Positions 1 to 7,676 of a stretch of 10,467 nt of DNA are shown here, piece after piece (positions within the stretch are counted from its first letter, which is position 1; every line of letters starts with the position of its first letter). The position numbers were made by a program, and so were the translations under genes. A model generated the notes under the pieces. That model was not told where the DNA came from, made no database searches, and saw only the letters and a program-made list of their open reading frames with translations. This DNA comes from Candidatus Bipolaricaulota bacterium (GTDB lineage: Bacteria; Bipolaricaulota; Bipolaricaulia; Bipolaricaulales; Bipolaricaulaceae): positions 1 through 10,467 of the forward strand of contig JAGGRX010000036.1 of assembly GCA_021159405.1 (NCBI GenBank). Reading direction: 5' to 3'.

Positions 1-86
1 CCGGCCCGGGCGAGCCGGGCGGCGGCAGCCACCCCTGCGACCCCCCCGCCCACTACCAGGACACGGCCCCGGACCTGCTTTGCCAC
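1..86 (-). CDS. hpnE: HpnE, hydroxysqualene dehydroxylase (N-terminus only, cut by window edge)
   Basis: Only the first 28 codons are inside the window. They read as a GTG-started N-terminus of the type MAKQVRGRVLVVGGGVAG, followed by an Ala-rich helix. This is the dinucleotide-binding (Rossmann) fingerprint GxGxxG/A of FAD-dependent amine-oxidase-like proteins. A flavoprotein directly after hpnC and hpnD is, by known operon order, HpnE, which reductively removes the hydroxyl of hydroxysqualene to give squalene. The GTG start at 86 is chosen because GGAGGG lies 4 bases upstream and the Rossmann motif begins about eight residues later, as usual. The gene overlaps the end of hpnD by 34 bases in another frame. 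The family identity is inferred from motif plus context; the diagnostic C-terminal part is not visible. Confidence 0.75.
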   Translation of the reverse strand, partial: MAKQVRGRVLVVGGGVAGVAAAARLARA

Positions 87-901
87 GTCGCCCTCCAAGC
101 GACGGCCAGCTTCTCCCGGGTGGAGAGGGAAACCCTTCTCGAGAAGACGTCGTACCCGCGGGCCTGGATCCGGGTGAGGATGGTCCCGTAGAGGGCGGCC
201 AGGACCCCGATGCAGGGCCGGCCCCGCCGGGGAACCAGGGGCAGGAGCTCGTTTATCGCCTCCATATACCGTTTGGCCCTCGCAGCCTCGAAGGAAAGCA
301 AGCTTCGCAATCCCTCGGTGAGTTCCCCCCGCTTCAGGTCCTCCTCGCTGACCCCGAAGCGGGAAAGGTCTTCCTGAGGCAGGTAAATCCTTCCCCGGGC
401 GAGGTCCTCCCGTACGTCCCTGAGGATGTTCACAAGCTGCATCCCGATCCCGAACCTCTCCCCCGGCCGGTCCGCCTCCGGAGGGGCGCCCAACACCCTG
501 AGCACGGTGAGCCCTACCGCCGCCGCCACGTGCCAACAGTAATCCTTAAGCTCCTCAAAAGTCTGGTAGCGGGCCTTGGTGAGGTCCATCCCCACCCCAT
601 CTATCACCGCCTGGAGCAGCTCCTCGGGGATGGAGAACTTCTCTTTGGCCCAGGCCAGGGCGGAGAGCACCGGATCGTCCCCGGGCAAGGAGAGTCCGGC
701 CCGCAGGGCCGCAAGAGCAGCTTGTTTTTCCTCCAGGGTGCCGGGGCCGTCGGCGATGTCGTCCGCCCGGCGGAAGAAGGCGTAAAGCGCGTAGATCCCC
801 AGCCGCTCCTCCCGAGGGAGGGTGAGGAAGGCTACGTAGAAGTTCTTCGCCTCCCTTCGGGTTATCCGAGCGGCCTCACGTAAGGCGTAAACGGGGCGCA
901 T
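53..901 (-). CDS. hpnD: HpnD, presqualene diphosphate synthase
   Basis: 282-residue all-alpha trans-prenyltransferase of the squalene/phytoene synthase family. It is predicted to join two farnesyl diphosphates into presqualene diphosphate, the first step toward squalene. The first aspartate-rich motif is DDIAD at residues 47-51, preceded by the typical LPREER..IYALYAFFR stretch. The second is at 155-175 (QLVNILRDVRED then GRIYLP), with metal-binding Asp162 and Asp166. The N-terminal AKNFY motif and the length match the family. The ILRDV form of the second motif favours HpnD over HpnC, whose signature is NFWQDV; this assignment is by recognition and gene order. The ATG at 901 lies 26 bases inside the end of hpnC with no clear Shine-Dalgarno sequence, so translation probably depends on coupling to hpnC. 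Its 3' end overlaps hpnE by 34 bases. Confidence 0.9.
   Translation of the reverse strand: MRPVYALREAARITRREAKNFYVAFLTLPREERLGIYALYAFFRRADDIADGPGTLEEKQAALAALRAGLSLPGDDPVLSALAWAKEKFSIPEELLQAVIDGVGMDLTKARYQTFEELKDYCWHVAAAVGLTVLRVLGAPPEADRPGERFGIGMQLVNILRDVREDLARGRIYLPQEDLSRFGVSEEDLKRGELTEGLRSLLSFEAARAKRYMEAINELLPLVPRRGRPCIGVLAALYGTILTRIQARGYDVFSRRVSLSTREKLAVAWRATWQSRSGAVSW
91..96 (-). promoter_or_regulatory. Ribosome binding site for hpnE
   Basis: On the minus strand this reads GGAGGG, 4 bases before the GTG at 86-84. It lies inside the hpnD coding sequence and decides the otherwise ambiguous start of the truncated hpnE frame. Confidence 0.6.
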
Positions 902-1766
902 AGCGTAATGCGGTCCGGAGGAAAAGCCCGAACTTCTCGGCCCGGCTTAGGGTGGGGCGGTGATGCAGGGTATCGTAATTCAACGCCTCGATCTTCCGCA
1001 GGATGGCCAGACCTCCGTAAGAAAAAAGCCGCACCTCTGCCCGCAAAATCCCCCGGAGCCTGTCGGGAAGGGCAAGCCCCTCCCGGAAGAAATCCCTGGC
1101 ACGCTCGACCTCAAAGGCCATGAGCTTGCGGAACCTTCCGTCCACAACCTTGCGTCGGAGGTCGTCCTCGGAGTAACCGAAGGCGTCCATATCCTCCAGA
1201 GGGATGTAAATCCGGCCACAAGCGAGGTCCCGGGCGACATCTTGCCAGAAGTTGGCAAGCTGCAGGGCCGTGCATGTTTTGTCCGAAAGTCGGAAAAGCT
1301 CCTCATCCCGGTAACCGAACAGCATGAGGTAGAGGCGGCCCACGGGGTTGGCGGAGTGATCGCAGTAGTGAAGGAGCTCGTCGAAGGTGCGATAGCGGTG
1401 CACCTTTTGGTCCATGCGGTTGGCCTGGATGATCTTGCGGAAGGGCTCGATGGGGAGGTCAAACTCCCTGGCCGTCTCCCCCAGGGCCACCATGACCGGG
1501 TGGCGGGCTTTTCCTTGAAAGGCGGCCTCGAGCTCCTCCTCCCACCGGTCCAGCAGGGCCAGGCGGTCGCCTGGTGCCTCGTCCCCCAGGTCGTCTGTGG
1601 TGCGGAAGAACCCGTAGAGCGAAAAAATATGCTTCCGCAGCCTGCGGGGGACGAGCAGGGAGGCGAGGGAAAAGTTCTCGTAGTGCCGCCGGGCGAGCTC
1701 GGCGGAGAACCGGAACGCCTCCTCCAAGGTGGGGGGCGCCGCAGGCGGCCCAATCACAAGCTCCAC
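876..1766 (-). CDS. hpnC: HpnC, hydroxysqualene synthase
   Basis: About 296 residues, squalene/phytoene synthase superfamily. In the HpnCDE route HpnC converts presqualene diphosphate to hydroxysqualene, which HpnE then reduces to squalene. Visible marks are YENFSLAS near residues 29-36, the first Asp-rich motif DDLGD at about 58-62, HSANPVGRL near 137-145, and the second motif QLANFWQDVARD at about 169-180 followed by GRIYIP. NFWQDV is characteristic of HpnC. The start is uncertain. The frame stays open far into the upstream YjbQ gene but that extension has no family character. Candidate starts are GTG at 1781, TTG at 1775 (TTGA overlap with the YjbQ stop) and GTG at 1766; the last is chosen because GGAG lies 9 bases upstream. 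The stop overlaps hpnD by 26 bases. Confidence 0.88.
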   Translation of the reverse strand: MELVIGPPAAPPTLEEAFRFSAELARRHYENFSLASLLVPRRLRKHIFSLYGFFRTTDDLGDEAPGDRLALLDRWEEELEAAFQGKARHPVMVALGETAREFDLPIEPFRKIIQANRMDQKVHRYRTFDELLHYCDHSANPVGRLYLMLFGYRDEELFRLSDKTCTALQLANFWQDVARDLACGRIYIPLEDMDAFGYSEDDLRRKVVDGRFRKLMAFEVERARDFFREGLALPDRLRGILRAEVRLFSYGGLAILRKIEALNYDTLHHRPTLSRAEKFGLFLRTALRYAPRLRLT

Positions 1767-1771
1767 GTGCC

Positions 1772-2245
1772 TCAACTCCACCCTTGCACGTGTACCAAAA
1801 CCTCCCGCTCCCTGGGCCGATCGAGCTCCACCAGGAAGATGCGCTGCCAGCGCCCCAGGGCCAGCCTTCCCTCCACGACAGGGATGGTTTCGGAGGCGCC
1901 GAGCAGGAGATGCTGGCAGTGAGCATGGGCGTTGGGGCACTCGTCCTCGGTCATGTTCTTGGTTCGGATGGAGAAATCGTTATGTCGATAGTAGAGCTCC
2001 CGGGGCGCCACCCTCTTTAAGAACTCCTCCATGTCGACAAGGAGAAGGGGTTCGTTTTCATTGATGCGAATGGCGGCCGTTGTATGGCGACAGAACACGG
2101 TAACGATCCCCTCTCGCACCCCGGATTCCGTGACCTTTTCTTGTACTTCGTCGGTGATGTCGATGAACTGCGGCGCCCGCTCAGTGGTCATCCGGAAGGA
2201 AAGCAACCTCGCCATGGGACATGGCTCGGTGGAAATCTCCCTCAC
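1772..2245 (-). CDS. yjbQ: YjbQ / UPF0047 family protein (putative secondary thiamine-phosphate synthase type)
   Basis: 157 residues from a GTG at 2245. The family pattern is clear: FIDITDEV at 27-34, a Cys/His site FCRHTTAAI at 51-59, acidic INENE at 61-65, YYRHND at 85-90, and the signature region NAHAHCQHLLLG at 105-116. VEGRLALGRWQRIFLVELD follows at 124-142, and the protein ends in VLVHVQG. The family is a small trimeric beta fold with a His/Glu-lined pocket. E. coli YjbQ has weak thiamine-phosphate synthase activity, but its physiological role is unsettled. Family members usually have about 130-140 residues, so an internal ATG (codon 11 at 2215, or codon 19 at 2191) is possible. The GTG is preferred because a near-perfect Shine-Dalgarno sequence lies 6 bases upstream and it makes a GTGA overlap with the ispH stop. 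It lies inside the hopanoid operon without a known step there. Confidence 0.87.
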   Translation of the reverse strand: MREISTEPCPMARLLSFRMTTERAPQFIDITDEVQEKVTESGVREGIVTVFCRHTTAAIRINENEPLLLVDMEEFLKRVAPRELYYRHNDFSIRTKNMTEDECPNAHAHCQHLLLGASETIPVVEGRLALGRWQRIFLVELDRPREREVLVHVQGWS

Positions 2246-3108
2246 GCTGCATCACCCCCTATCTGGGAAAGCCTCTGGATAACCTGATCGATGACCTCGT
2301 CCGGGGTGGAGGCCCCGGCGGTCACTCCCACCCGGGAAAGCCCGGAGAGCCAATCCGAATTGATCTCCTCGGCGGACTCGATGAAGTAGGTGGACACCCC
2401 GGTCTTCCGGCAGGTCTCAGCAAGCTTGCGGGTGTTGGCTGAGTTTCGTGAGCCCACCACGAAGATGGCCTGAACGTGGGCCGCGAGCTCCAGGGCCGCC
2501 TGGTACCGCCGGCCGGTCTCCGGACAGGTGGTGTCCACCACCCGCAGGTCCTCCAAGGAGGGATGAAAGCGGGAGATGACCTCCTGCACGAAGCCCCAGA
2601 AGGCCTCGCGGTCCTTGGTGGTCTGGGAGATCACGGCGAGTTTTTTGGCGGAAAGCTCAGGGAGCTCCTGCGGGGACAGGGTGGCGTAGCCCTTGCCCTT
2701 GGTCCAGGAGAGCAACCCCCTCACCTCGGGGTGGGCCTCCTCCCCATAGATGAGGACGGTATAGCCCTCTTCGGCCAGGCGACGGGCGGCCTCTTGGGCA
2801 CGCTTCACAATGGGGCAGGTGGTATCCACCAGCTTGAGGCCCCGCTTTTCGATCTCGGAATACACCTCCTGCCCTGCCCCGTGGGCGGTGATGGCCACGG
2901 TGGGCTCGCGGGCCTCGGAGACCGTCCTGGCCACCCGGGCCCCCTTCTTCTCCAGCGCCTCCACCACGTGGGCGTTGTGGACGATGGCCCCCAGGGTGGC
3001 CAAGGGGCCCTCCCGGGCCAGGTGCTCCTCCACCATCCGCACCGCCCGCCTGACCCCGGGACAGAACCCGTAAACCCGCGCCAGCTCTATCCTCAACCCG
3101 TCACCCAT
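2242..3108 (-). CDS. ispH: IspH, 4-hydroxy-3-methylbut-2-enyl diphosphate reductase
   Basis: 288-residue iron-sulfur enzyme of the last MEP step, reducing HMBPP to IPP and DMAPP. Three cysteines expected to hold the catalytic cluster are visible: Cys16 in YGFCPGV, Cys98 in VDTTCPIV and Cys195 in VDTTCPETG. Substrate-binding residues also fit: VHN (His44), TAHGAG (His76), HPEVRG (His126, Glu128), SQTT at 161-164, and SRNSANT at 220-226, which carries the SxN diphosphate-binding motif. TAGASTPD at 263-270 is the usual C-terminal signature. The frame is open for 74 further codons upstream, but those lie in shc and have no IspH character. The ATG at 3108 is therefore chosen. It shares one base with the shc stop (TGATG), implying translational coupling. 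The 3' end overlaps YjbQ by 4 bases. Confidence 0.96.
   Translation of the reverse strand: MGDGLRIELARVYGFCPGVRRAVRMVEEHLAREGPLATLGAIVHNAHVVEALEKKGARVARTVSEAREPTVAITAHGAGQEVYSEIEKRGLKLVDTTCPIVKRAQEAARRLAEEGYTVLIYGEEAHPEVRGLLSWTKGKGYATLSPQELPELSAKKLAVISQTTKDREAFWGFVQEVISRFHPSLEDLRVVDTTCPETGRRYQAALELAAHVQAIFVVGSRNSANTRKLAETCRKTGVSTYFIESAEEINSDWLSGLSRVGVTAGASTPDEVIDQVIQRLSQIGGDAA
2252..2260 (-). promoter_or_regulatory. Ribosome binding site deciding the YjbQ start
   Basis: Minus strand AGGGGGTGA differs at one base from the ideal AGGAGGTGA (a G that can still wobble-pair). It sits 6 bases before the GTG at 2245, within the last ispH codons. It supports the GTG over the internal ATG codons of the YjbQ gene. 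Confidence 0.6.
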
Positions 3109-5078
3109 CACCCATCCACGGCCTTTCGGTACCTCCCCAGGGCCATGAGGGGGAAGTGATGGCGATACAGGTGGTAGCGGATCAGGAAGTCGGTGGGAAA
3201 GCCCGTGCCGGTGAAATAGGGCTCGTTCCAGGTACCTTCGTCGTTTTGGGTGCGGATTAGGTATTCGATCCCCCGCTTGACGGCTTCCGAACGTGCCTCG
3301 CCGGCGGCGATCAGGGCCAAGAGCGCCCAAGCTGTCTGGGAAGCCGTCGAGGGGCCTCGGCCCCGGAGCTCCCGCTTGTGGTAGCTCATCACGTCCTCTC
3401 CCCAGCCGCCGTCCTCGTTTTGGCGGGCAAGGAGCCAGTCCACCGCCTTCCTTACCCGGGGATCGTCCATGGGGAAGCCGACGGCCTCCAAGGCCGGGAG
3501 CACGTACCCCGTGCCGTAGATGTAGTTCACCCCCCAGCGGCCGTACCAGGGGCCGTCCGGCTCCTGCTCCCGGAAGAGGTACGAAAGCGCCCGGTCCAGG
3601 GGCTTAAAGCCCGGCCGGTACCCCATCTTCCCGAGGAACTCCACGATGTGGGCGGTGACGTCCACCGACGGGGGGTCGATCATCTCCCCGAAGTCGGCGA
3701 ACGGGATCTCCCTGAGGAGCGCTCGGGTGTTGTTCCGATCGAAAGCCCCCCAGCCGCCGTTTTTCGACTGCATCCCGAGGAGCCACTCCAGGCCCCGCGA
3801 AAGGGCGAACTCCTTTGCCCGCTTGGGGAGGTCGGTCCCCAGGATGGCCATCAACACCACGGCTGTGTCATCGGTGTCGGGGTAGACGTCGTTGTCGAAC
3901 TCGAACGCCCAGCCGCCGGGACGGGCTTTGCACTTCACCTGCCAGTCCCCTCCCACGAAGATCTGCTCATTCAGGAGCCATTTCCCCGCCTTGACCAAGG
4001 CCGGATGGTCGGGGGGGAGCCCAGCGTCCTGGAGGCCGATCATGGCAAGGCCTGTGTCCCACACCGGCGAGATGCAGGACTGGAACCGGAACTTTCCGTC
4101 CTCCTCTATCGAGTAGCGCTTTAGCCCCTCGATCCCCTTCTTGAGGATCGGCCCTTCAGGATCGTGGCCGAGGATGTAGAGCGCGATGAGCGAGTAGACC
4201 CAGGCGGGCTGGATCCCGCCCCAACAGCCGTCGGCCTCCTGGCGGGCGATGATCCACTCCTCGGCCGCCTTTATCGCGCGTTTGCGGAGCGGCTTCCATC
4301 GGGAGTGTTCATGTACCCTGAGGACCTTGTCCGCAAACGTAAAGAACCTCCCCCAAGCGCTTCGCTTCTTGGGAAGGGAGAGATCGGCGTTTGCCCTCCC
4401 CCGGGGGAAGAGCTCGTCGATCCGGGCGTGTTTCGGGATGGGGAAGGTCGGCCGGTGGGCGTACACGATGGTGAGGGGGACCATGGTCCCTCGGGCCCAG
4501 GAGCCGAACGCGTAGATGTTGATCGGGAACCACCTGGGCAGGAGCACGACCTCCGGGGGGATCACCGGCAGCCCCTCCCAAGGCCACTCCCCCATGAGGG
4601 CGAGCCAGATCTTGGTGAAGTTCCGCACCCGTTCGACCCCTCCCCGAGCCATGATCCACTCCCGGGCCTTTTTCATCTCCGGGGAATCAGGGCTGACCCC
4701 GGCCATCTTCAGGGCCACGTAAGCCTCCACTGTGGCGGAAAGCTCACCGGGCCCGCCGTACCAGAGGGACCAGCTTCCGTCCTCGTTTTGCCAGGCAAGG
4801 AGCTGGCGGGCGATCTTGTCCCAAAGCCCTTGCGTCCCGATCCCGAAGATGTGGGTGAGGAAGAGGTGCTCGGCGGTGATGGTGGCGTTTGATTCCAGCT
4901 CCGCCCACCACCATCCCTCCGGCGACTGGCGCTTAAGCAGCCAGTCCACCCCACGCTCGATGGTCTCATCCAGGTCCTCGATCCGGGAACGACTGTGTGT
5001 GCGTGGAGCAGGACGATCGATGATGAGGCACCTCCGCGGATCCACCTGTTCCTTTTCCGCAGTTAAATAGCGACTCAT
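3108..5078 (-). CDS. shc: Squalene-hopene cyclase
   Basis: 656 residues, the usual length for a bacterial squalene-hopene cyclase. This is a monotopic membrane enzyme that folds squalene into hopene/hopanol in a single proton-started cascade. The acid motif DxDD is present as DTDD at 401-404, so Asp403 would be the proton donor. At least six QxxxGxW (QW) repeats are visible: near 51-56 (QSPEGWW), 97-103, 280-286, 437-443, 553-559 and 611-617. Other signatures are FQSCISPVWDTG at 332-343 and IPFADFGE then DPPSVDVTAH at 458-477. The ATG at 5078 forms ATGA with the ispG stop and has the strong ribosome binding site GGGAGGTGA at 5094-5086. The position that I align with His451 of the Alicyclobacillus enzyme is Glu457. 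The stop overlaps the ispH start by one base. Confidence 0.96.
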   Translation of the reverse strand: MSRYLTAEKEQVDPRRCLIIDRPAPRTHSRSRIEDLDETIERGVDWLLKRQSPEGWWWAELESNATITAEHLFLTHIFGIGTQGLWDKIARQLLAWQNEDGSWSLWYGGPGELSATVEAYVALKMAGVSPDSPEMKKAREWIMARGGVERVRNFTKIWLALMGEWPWEGLPVIPPEVVLLPRWFPINIYAFGSWARGTMVPLTIVYAHRPTFPIPKHARIDELFPRGRANADLSLPKKRSAWGRFFTFADKVLRVHEHSRWKPLRKRAIKAAEEWIIARQEADGCWGGIQPAWVYSLIALYILGHDPEGPILKKGIEGLKRYSIEEDGKFRFQSCISPVWDTGLAMIGLQDAGLPPDHPALVKAGKWLLNEQIFVGGDWQVKCKARPGGWAFEFDNDVYPDTDDTAVVLMAILGTDLPKRAKEFALSRGLEWLLGMQSKNGGWGAFDRNNTRALLREIPFADFGEMIDPPSVDVTAHIVEFLGKMGYRPGFKPLDRALSYLFREQEPDGPWYGRWGVNYIYGTGYVLPALEAVGFPMDDPRVRKAVDWLLARQNEDGGWGEDVMSYHKRELRGRGPSTASQTAWALLALIAAGEARSEAVKRGIEYLIRTQNDEGTWNEPYFTGTGFPTDFLIRYHLYRHHFPLMALGRYRKAVDG

Positions 5079-6124
5079 ATCCCATTCACCTCCCGCAGGA
5101 CAAGGGTCACGAGCTCCTCCGCGAGCCTTTTCTCAGGCACTTTGGGGATGACCACCTCGCCATGGGCGTAGATGGTCCCGTAACCCTGTCCCCCCAGGAT
5201 CGCGTAGTCCGCCCGCTTGGCCTCCCCGAGCCCGTTCACCGGGCAACCCATGATGGCGATGGAGAGAGGCTTCTTTATGTCGGAGAGCGCCCGGCGCACC
5301 TCCTCGGCGATCCCGGCCACATCGATCCCGGCCCGGCCACAGGTAGGGCAGGTGACGAAGACAGGTCCCCGCTCCCTGAGCTCCAGGGCCTTGAGGATCT
5401 CCCAGGCCACCTCCACCTCCCGAACCGGATCGCCGGGGAGGGACACCCGGATCGTGTCCCCGATCCCCTCGGAAAGCAGGATCCCGATCCCCACCGCCGA
5501 GCGCACCGTCCCCGGCATCCCCGGGCCGGGCTCTGTGATCCCAAGGTGCAAGGGGTAATCCACTTCTTTGGCGATCAAGCGGTTCGCCTCGACGGTCAAG
5601 GGGACCTCGTGGGCCTTGAGGGAGATCACGATATCGTGGAATCCCACCCCCTCAAGAAGCTGGATCTCCCACAGGGCGGCTTCCACCAGCCCTTCGGGGG
5701 TCACCTCCCCATTCTTGAGAAAGCGTTTATCGACGGAGCCGGCGTTCACCCCCACCCGAATCGGCACCCCCCGTTCGGCCGCCGCCTGGGCGACCTCCCT
5801 GATCTTTTGGGGATCGCGGATGTTGCCCGGGTTGAGGCGGAGCTTGTCCGCCCCGGCGTCTAAAGCCAAAAGGGCCAAGCGGTGGTCATAATGGATATCG
5901 GCCACGATGGGCACCGACACCTCACGCTTGATCTCCCGGATCGCCTGGGCGGCCTCCATATCCGGCACCGCCACCCGCACGATCTCGCAGCCCGCCCTTA
6001 TCAACCTCCGAACCTGTTCCACCGTGGCGGGGACGTCGGAGGTCCGGGTGTTCGTCATGGACTGGACGACCACCGGGTTCCCCCCACCGATGAGGACGTC
6101 CCCCACGCGCACCACTCTGGTCAT
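5075..6124 (-). CDS. ispG: IspG, (E)-4-hydroxy-3-methylbut-2-enyl diphosphate synthase
   Basis: 349 residues, the short bacterial form without the extra middle domain of plant-type enzymes. It is the penultimate MEP-pathway step, opening the cyclic diphosphate MEcPP to HMBPP with a 4Fe-4S cluster. The N-terminal TIM-barrel part shows PVVVQSMTNT at 17-26, ADIHYD at 75-80, KLRLNPGNI at 94-102 and RVGVNAGS at 123-130. The C-terminal cluster domain carries Cys259 and Cys262 (FVTCPTCGR), Cys294 (IMGCPVNG) and Glu301, the known cluster ligand set. The open frame extends 44 codons further upstream into hpnG, but that part is unlike IspG. The ATG at 6124 forms an ATGA overlap with the hpnG stop, so it is chosen. 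The stop overlaps shc by 4 bases. Confidence 0.96.
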   Translation of the reverse strand: MTRVVRVGDVLIGGGNPVVVQSMTNTRTSDVPATVEQVRRLIRAGCEIVRVAVPDMEAAQAIREIKREVSVPIVADIHYDHRLALLALDAGADKLRLNPGNIRDPQKIREVAQAAAERGVPIRVGVNAGSVDKRFLKNGEVTPEGLVEAALWEIQLLEGVGFHDIVISLKAHEVPLTVEANRLIAKEVDYPLHLGITEPGPGMPGTVRSAVGIGILLSEGIGDTIRVSLPGDPVREVEVAWEILKALELRERGPVFVTCPTCGRAGIDVAGIAEEVRRALSDIKKPLSIAIMGCPVNGLGEAKRADYAILGGQGYGTIYAHGEVVIPKVPEKRLAEELVTLVLREVNGI

Positions 6125-6678
6125 CCCGCCCCCTCCAACACTGGGACGAGGGCGCCCGCCGCTTGGCCGAGCCGCCGGGCACAGGCGAGGGCCCTCCTGG
6201 CAAAGCGCAATTTGAGGCCACAGGTGACGTCCTCCCACAGGGCATCGAGAACACACCGAACCACCAGGAACGGGATCCCGCGGGAGGAGAGCTCAGCCGC
6301 GAGGTGCCCGGATTCCATGTCCACAGCTAGCGCGTCCACTGACAGGCGGGCCTTCTCGGCCGGGGCCGCCGGGGAGGCCACGGTGGCCACCGGGCCCACT
6401 TCCGCCTCGGGCAGGGCTGCCTTAGCCCGGGCGAGGAGCTCCTGGGGGAGGGGGATTTCCTCCCCGGCGGCCGCGGCTTCGGCCAGGATGAGCGCCCCCG
6501 GAGGGAGGCTGGCCCGCGTCGCCCCGCAGAACCCCACCACCAGGACCCCAGCAGGCCGGTGGGCGGAGAGGAAGCGCACCAGGCGCTCCCGAGCCACCTC
6601 CCCCATCCCCAAGGCGAGGCGTGGCCGCGTCCGCACGAACAAGAGCTCCGTTTTAAGCGCCCCGCAGGTCAGGATCAT
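6121..6678 (-). CDS. hpnG: HpnG, hopanoid-associated nucleosidase/phosphorylase
   Basis: 185 residues, related to purine nucleoside phosphorylase / MTA-SAH nucleosidase. In hopanoid pathways HpnG removes adenine from adenosylhopane, leading to (phospho)ribosylhopane and on to bacteriohopanetetrol. Visible marks are the start MILTCGALKTE, LVVGFCGA at 46-53 (the Gly-rich loop of this fold), PPGALILAE at 59-67, and the ribose-binding signature VDMES at 119-123, with the acidic residue near GIPFLVVRCVLD at 134-145. It is a little shorter than typical HpnG proteins (about 200-plus residues), with an abbreviated middle. The ATG at 6678 makes ATGA with the hpnH stop. The 42 codons open upstream of it overlap hpnH and look non-coding. 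The neighbour hpnH makes its expected substrate. Confidence 0.87.
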   Translation of the reverse strand: MILTCGALKTELLFVRTRPRLALGMGEVARERLVRFLSAHRPAGVLVVGFCGATRASLPPGALILAEAAAAGEEIPLPQELLARAKAALPEAEVGPVATVASPAAPAEKARLSVDALAVDMESGHLAAELSSRGIPFLVVRCVLDALWEDVTCGLKLRFARRALACARRLGQAAGALVPVLEGAG

Positions 6679-7676
6679 CCCCTCCTCCGGAACACCAGCT
6701 TCCACGGGTGGTTCACCACATCGATCACGCTCGCCGGCTCGAACCCCGAGTGCAGCATGCAGCCGGCGCAGCGAGGATCCCTCCCCGGCCCGTACCGGGC
6801 CCACAGCTCCGGGTCCAGGATTTCCGCAAGTTCTTCCACGTGCTCGTCGGCGATCAGATAGCAGGGTTTCCTCCAGCCCAAGACCGTGTAGGTGGGGATG
6901 GCCCAGGCGGCGCAGCGGCGGTAATCCCTGACGCCCCGCAAGAAATCGAGGAATAGGGGGTTATCGTAAAAGGGAAGGTGATCCCGGGGATCCAGAATCT
7001 TGCGGAACACCTTGATCGACTCCTCCCGCTGCAGGAACAGCTCCTTCTCCGATACCGCCTCGTAGGCGTAACCCGGAGAGAGCATCAGCCCCTCCACCCC
7101 CAGCTCCTTTAGGGTATGAAAGAGCCTGCGTGTGTCCTCCACATCCGAGCCGTGGAAGATGGTGGTGTTGGTGCACACCCGGAATCCCCGCGCCAAGGCC
7201 TCCTTGATCACGGAGATGGCCTCCTTGTAGGTCCCCGGCCGCTGGGTGACGTGATCGTGGACCTTCTCCGTCCCGTCCAGGTGCACCACGAAACAGAGGC
7301 GCTTGTTCGGCCTGAACTTATCCAGGGATTCCCGCAGGAGAAGCCCGTTGGTGCAAAGGTAGACCCAGCGGCGCTGCTCGATCAGGCCCCGGACGATGTC
7401 GGCGATCTGTGGGTGCAAAAGCGGCTCGCCCCCGGAAACGGAAACCACAGGAGCCCCGGCCTTCTCCGCGATCCGAAGGGCCTCATCCACCGGCATCCGC
7501 AGGTGCATTACATCCTTGTACTCCCTAACCCTGCCGCAGCCGATGCAGCGCAGGTTGCAGGCCTCCAGGGGCTCAAGCATGAGGACGATGGGGAAGAGCT
7601 TCCCCTTCTTGGGCCACCTCCGCCGCGGGAGGAGATAGCGAGCGAGCTCAACTGTCATGCTAAGCGGCCTTCCCAT
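6675..7676 (-). CDS. hpnH: HpnH, adenosylhopane synthase (radical SAM)
   Basis: 333-residue radical SAM protein. HpnH adds a 5'-deoxyadenosyl radical to diploptene to form adenosylhopane, the committed step to extended (C35) hopanoids. The 4Fe-4S motif CNLRCIGC has Cys40, Cys44 and Cys47, and the SAM-binding SGGEPLL is at 81-87. The lead-in FPIVLMLEPLEACNLRC is very like known HpnH proteins. Other marks are HLDGTEKVHD in the middle and a C-terminal DPRCAGCMLHSGFEP with Cys303 and Cys306, probably part of the SPASM-like tail of the family. The ATG at 7676 directly follows the TAG stop of the prenyl synthase with no gap, and GGGAGG (7687-7682) lies 5 bases upstream. The 3' end overlaps hpnG by 4 bases. 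Confidence 0.95.
   Translation of the reverse strand: MGRPLSMTVELARYLLPRRRWPKKGKLFPIVLMLEPLEACNLRCIGCGRVREYKDVMHLRMPVDEALRIAEKAGAPVVSVSGGEPLLHPQIADIVRGLIEQRRWVYLCTNGLLLRESLDKFRPNKRLCFVVHLDGTEKVHDHVTQRPGTYKEAISVIKEALARGFRVCTNTTIFHGSDVEDTRRLFHTLKELGVEGLMLSPGYAYEAVSEKELFLQREESIKVFRKILDPRDHLPFYDNPLFLDFLRGVRDYRRCAAWAIPTYTVLGWRKPCYLIADEHVEELAEILDPELWARYGPGRDPRCAGCMLHSGFEPASVIDVVNHPWKLVFRRRG

Noticed and set aside
80..883. Long plus-strand open frame opposite hpnD
   Set aside because: It is the mirror of a clear hpnD. Its product is Pro/Gly/Arg-rich low-complexity sequence without motifs, as expected antisense to GC-rich genes.
960..1922. Long plus-strand open frame opposite hpnC and YjbQ
   Set aside because: It runs antisense to two genes with conserved motifs, and its translation has no recognisable domain.
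1767..1940. N-terminal extension of hpnC into the YjbQ gene
   Set aside because: The extension is out-of-frame YjbQ coding DNA with no squalene-synthase character.
2476..3159. Plus-strand open frame opposite ispH
   Set aside because: It is a Gly/Leu/His-rich shadow of a well-supported ispH.
3109..3330. N-terminal extension of ispH into shc
   Set aside because: The 74 extra codons are Arg/Pro-rich and unlike IspH. The ATG at 3108 gives the normal length and a TGATG junction.
6125..6256. N-terminal extension of ispG into hpnG
   Set aside because: The 44 extra codons are the hpnG coding region in another frame, and the ATGA junction at 6124 gives the standard IspG start.
6679..6804. N-terminal extension of hpnG into hpnH
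   Set aside because: The 42 extra codons are Arg-rich out-of-frame hpnH sequence, and MILTCGALKTE at 6678 fits the family start.
5882..6931. Plus-strand open frame of 349 codons spanning parts of ispG, hpnG and hpnH
   Set aside because: It crosses three genuine genes on the other strand, and its Arg/Ser/Pro-rich translation is typical of antisense GC-rich DNA.
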